Assembly (NCBI GenBank): GCA_963750915.1
Contig: CAVVSF010000012.1
Location: 1-64,000 of the forward strand
Reading direction: 5' to 3'
Length of the DNA stretch: 64,000 nucleotides
DNA from: DATBJJ01 sp963750915
Lineage (GTDB): Bacteria > Acidobacteriota > Vicinamibacteria > Vicinamibacterales > 2-12-FULL-66-21
This document shows positions 61,443 through 64,000 of this stretch, piece after piece (position 1 is the stretch's first letter; the number at the start of each line of letters is the position of its first letter). Under the pieces are notes generated by a model that was not told where the DNA came from, did no database searches, and saw nothing but the letters and a program-made list of their open reading frames with translations. A program made the position numbers and the translations under genes.

Positions 61443-63295
61443 GTCGCCCGGTTCCCGCGGTCGACGTCCAGCGGATGGTGCGGACGCTGAACCATCGTGG
61501 GCCGGACGAGGAGGGCAGCGTGCTGCTGCCGGGCGTCGGCCTCGCGATGCGCCGCCTCTCGATTGTCGACATCGCCGGCGGGCAGCAGCCGTTCGCGAAC
61601 GAAGACGGCACGATGCAGGTCGTCGCCAACGGCGAGATCTACAACTTTCCCCAGGTCAAGCAGGACCTGGAGTCGCGCGGCCACCGCTTCCGCTCGCGGT
61701 CCGACATCGAAGTGCTCGTCCACGCCTACGAAGAGTGGGGCGAGGGCTTTCTCGCGCGCATTCGCGGCATGTTCGCGCTGGCGCTGTGGGACGGCCGGAC
61801 GCGAACCCTCATCGCGGCCCGCGATCGGGCCGGCGAGAAGCCGCTCTACTACGCCAAGACGGCGCAGGGGCTGCGGCTGGCCTCCGAGATCAAGGCGCTG
61901 CTGTCGCGGCCGGAAGTCGATCGGACGCTCGATGTCGAGGCGCTCGACCAGTTCCTGACCTACGAGTACGTGATCGCGCCGCGCACCATCTTCAAGTCGA
62001 TTCGGAAGCTGCCGGCGGCACACTACCTCACGTACCGCGACGGCGAGATAACCGTCAAGCGCTACTGGGATGCCGCCGACGTCACGGTCCGCCAGTGGAG
62101 CGACGCCGACGCGGCCGCGGCGCTCCGCGAAACGCTGGGCCGCGCCGTGCGCAGCCAGATGATGTCGGATGTGCCGCTGGGGTTGTTCCTGTCGGGCGGC
62201 ATCGACTCGAGCGCGGTCGGGATCCTGCTGCGTGACGCGCCGGGGGCATCAGAGGTCTCGAGCTTCAGCATGGGCTTCGACGATGGCAGCTACAACGAGC
62301 TGCCTTTCGCTCGCGAAGTCGCGGCGCTGTGCGGGACCAGGCACTACGAAGGGACGGTGACGCCGGACGTCGCGTCACTCTTCGACAAGCTGATCGTCCA
62401 CCTCGACGAGCCGTTCGCGGACGTGTCGCTGTTTCCGACCTTCCTGGTGTCGCGGATGGCAAGCGAACACGTGAAGGTCGTGCTGACCGGCGACGGCGGC
62501 GACGAGCTCTTCGGCGGTTACGATGCCTACGAAGCCGAAGCGCTCGCGGGTAAGTGGGGGAGCCTGCTGCCGGACGCCGCCGTGAAGGCCGCGGATCGGA
62601 TTCTCGGCCTGGTGCCGCCGACGAAGAAGAAGAAGGGCGTCGTCAACAAGGCGCAGCGGTTCGTCGACGGCCTGGCGCATGGTCCGAAGTCGATTGCGCA
62701 CTACCGCTGGATGACGTTTCTCTCGGCGGCGGCGAAGCAGCGCCTCTACACCCCGGCCTTTCGCGACGGCCTGCTCTCGTCCGACGTCTACGCCCCGGTC
62801 CGCGAGGCCATCGGTCGCGCTGGCGGCGACGACTGGCTGAACCGCCAGCTCTACGCCGACCTGTCGATCTACCTCGCCGACGACATCCTGGTGAAGGTCG
62901 ACCGGATGAGCATGGCGACCTCGCTCGAGACACGCGCGCCGTTTCTCGACGTCGACGTCATGGAGCTGGCGTTCTCGATGCCCGGCCATCTCAAGATTCG
63001 CAACGGCCGGCGCAAGCACATCGTCAAGGAAGCGCTGAGCGGCCTGCTGCCGGACGCGATCCTGAACCGGAAGAAGGAAGGCTTCAGCATCCCGATGAAG
63101 CAGTGGCTGCGCCGGGAGCTGAAGCCGATGATGGAGCGGCTACTGGCGCCGGAGCGGCTCGCGGCGCGCGGGATGGTGTCCCCGGAAGAGACCCGGCGGC
63201 TGATCGATGCACACGTCGCCGGCCGAGCCAACCATGCACATGTGCTGTTCAGCCTGATGGTGTTCGAACGTTGGGCGGAGGAGTTCGCAATTTGA
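61406..63295 (+). CDS. asnB: Asparagine synthetase-type amidotransferase
   Basis: ATG 61406 starts MCGIVGIVERDLSRPVPAVD, whose Cys2 is the glutaminase nucleophile. The 629-residue protein has a class II glutaminase domain (LNHRGPDEEG, RRLSIVDIAGGQQPF, VANGEIYNF) and an AsnB synthetase domain (PLGLFLSGGIDSSAVG with the PP-loop SGGIDSS, LTGDGGDELFGGYDAYEAEAL, VDRMSMATSLETRAPFLDVDVMELAFSMP, RKKEGFSIPMKQWLRREL). It amidates aspartate or a sugar acid. The surroundings (GT2, LbH) suggest a role in surface-glycan synthesis, as for exopolysaccharide-linked AsnB homologues. Overlaps both neighbours. Confidence 0.94.
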   Translation: MCGIVGIVERDLSRPVPAVDVQRMVRTLNHRGPDEEGSVLLPGVGLAMRRLSIVDIAGGQQPFANEDGTMQVVANGEIYNFPQVKQDLESRGHRFRSRSDIEVLVHAYEEWGEGFLARIRGMFALALWDGRTRTLIAARDRAGEKPLYYAKTAQGLRLASEIKALLSRPEVDRTLDVEALDQFLTYEYVIAPRTIFKSIRKLPAAHYLTYRDGEITVKRYWDAADVTVRQWSDADAAAALRETLGRAVRSQMMSDVPLGLFLSGGIDSSAVGILLRDAPGASEVSSFSMGFDDGSYNELPFAREVAALCGTRHYEGTVTPDVASLFDKLIVHLDEPFADVSLFPTFLVSRMASEHVKVVLTGDGGDELFGGYDAYEAEALAGKWGSLLPDAAVKAADRILGLVPPTKKKKGVVNKAQRFVDGLAHGPKSIAHYRWMTFLSAAAKQRLYTPAFRDGLLSSDVYAPVREAIGRAGGDDWLNRQLYADLSIYLADDILVKVDRMSMATSLETRAPFLDVDVMELAFSMPGHLKIRNGRRKHIVKEALSGLLPDAILNRKKEGFSIPMKQWLRRELKPMMERLLAPERLAARGMVSPEETRRLIDAHVAGRANHAHVLFSLMVFERWAEEFAI

Positions 63296-64000
63296 TCGGC
63301 CGGCGATTCACGAGCGCCCTCGCGCTTTTCGCATCTGTTTTCCTGGTCCATGCCTGCAGCGACTCACCGAACGGACCGTCGCCGGCGCCGGCGCTTTCGC
63401 TGACGTGCCCGGGGAACGTGTCCTCGGCATCGTCAGACGGAACGCCTCGGGCCGTCACCTTCAACGCGCCGCAGTCGAGCGGCGGCACCGCGCCGGTGAC
63501 GACGACCTGCACGCCGAGCTCCGGCAGCACGTTTCCGCTCGGGACGTCGTTGGTGTCGTGCCAGGCGCGCGATGCCGCGAGCGTGACGGCTTCGTGCACC
63601 TTCAACGTCGTCATCACCGGGCCGCCGCGGCTGTCGGTGACCCGCTTCCTGTCGTTCGGCGACAGCCTGACGGTCGGCGTGCTGTCAGCGGCGCCGACGT
63701 TCCTGATCGTCTCGCCACCAGGGTCGTATCCGTTCCAGCTCGAGCGGCGGCTGGCGTCGCGCTACGGCCAGCAGATGCCGGTCGTGCTCAACGAAGGCAA
63801 CTCGGGCGAACTGGCGTCGGGCACGGGCGTGCAGCGCTTCCGCAGCGTGCTGCTGGCGAACCGGCCGGAAGTCGTCCTGCTGATGGAGGGCACGAACGAC
63901 CTGCTGTTCGGCGAGACCGGTGCCAGCAATGCGATCAACGCCCTCGCCGCGATGGTGCGCGAAGCCAAGAGCCAGGGCATCCGCATCGCGCTGGCGACGA
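63292..64000 (+). CDS. SGNH/GDSL hydrolase lipoprotein with HYR-like domain, cut by window end
   Basis: A TTG at 63292 overlaps the asnB stop (TTGA). The frame is open to the window end (236 codons). It starts with a lipoprotein signal (RFTSALALFASVFLVHACSD), then an HYR-like beta-sandwich (LTCPGNVSSASSDGTPRAVTFNAPQSSGGTAPVTTTCTPSSGSTFPLGTSLVSCQARDAASVTASCTFNVVI), and an SGNH domain: FLSFGDSLTVGVLS (block I, GDS), NEGNSGE, and LLMEGTNDLLFG (GxND, block III). It probably removes acyl groups from extracellular glycan. The His block lies beyond the end. Confidence 0.85.
   Translation, partial: MIGRRFTSALALFASVFLVHACSDSPNGPSPAPALSLTCPGNVSSASSDGTPRAVTFNAPQSSGGTAPVTTTCTPSSGSTFPLGTSLVSCQARDAASVTASCTFNVVITGPPRLSVTRFLSFGDSLTVGVLSAAPTFLIVSPPGSYPFQLERRLASRYGQQMPVVLNEGNSGELASGTGVQRFRSVLLANRPEVVLLMEGTNDLLFGETGASNAINALAAMVREAKSQGIRIALAT

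Overview
Most of the window (about 5.13-64 kb) reads as one GC-rich genome that resembles an Acidobacteriota, probably Vicinamibacteria-like. The reasons are an Oar-like TonB receptor with a carboxypeptidase-type N-terminus, a VWFA-related/TPR pair, an 800-residue MacB-like permease, a DUF2238-like protein and a full Ccm cytochrome c maturation operon. This placement is inferred from gene families, not from a marker-gene tree. The first ~5.1 kb looks different: it is even richer in GC, every gene is broken by frameshifts, and its families (P-loop kinase, NUDIX, DUF3105, ThiF, M50 peptidase with a PqqD-like head) look like those of another high-GC lineage. The two parts meet inside an impossible uracil phosphoribosyltransferase/ThiF hybrid near 5.13 kb, so I read the start of the window as a probable assembly chimera.

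Layout: 0-5.1 kb, foreign frameshifted block. 5.1-8.9 kb, nucleoside and pentose-phosphate salvage: truncated upp, an exported amidohydrolase, hpt, an RpiB with a BMC-type N-terminal motif and a DeoC with an encapsulation-peptide-like N-terminus. 8.9-19 kb, an MscS channel, then a minus-strand surface/periplasmic module: TonB receptor, ThuA, GDSL/membrane-bound-dehydrogenase-type propeller and HEAT/cupredoxin protein. 19-28 kb, tryptophan dioxygenase, an NtrY/NtrC-like pair and a frameshifted MacB-like export system, divergent from a MarR regulator with a 19-bp palindrome in its promoter. 28-36 kb, SRPBCC and DUF3052 proteins, treZ, a glycogen-debranching enzyme, frameshifted rsgA, a nitrilase-family protein and a lipoprotein. 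36-44 kb, tRNA-Phe, ftsB, recA, a YdjM-like membrane protein, a TPR/VWA pair, 3-hydroxybutyryl-CoA dehydrogenase and thiolase, a DciA-like protein and maf.

44.1-51.6 kb is the best-defined multi-gene system: ccmE, a ccmF-ccmH fusion, two CcmI-like membrane proteins, ccmA, ccmB, ccmC, ccmD and a tiny membrane protein. CcmE carries CxxxY in place of the classical haem-binding histidine motif and no CcmG is present, so this is a variant System I. 51.7-56.7 kb holds a phosphoesterase, aroK-aroA, an RsbW-like kinase, an inositol monophosphatase and an outer-membrane barrel. 56.7-64 kb holds membrane proteins and a likely surface-glycan operon (GT2, hexapeptide acyltransferase, asnB, SGNH lipoprotein cut by the window end) behind a strong sigma-70-type promoter.

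No CRISPR array, rRNA, insertion sequence or prophage was seen. Several intergenic gaps hold short words repeated in tandem and then in inverted orientation. Single-base frameshifts also occur in otherwise well-conserved genes of the right-hand part (permease, HlyD, rsgA, end of the TonB receptor), which suggests residual sequencing errors.
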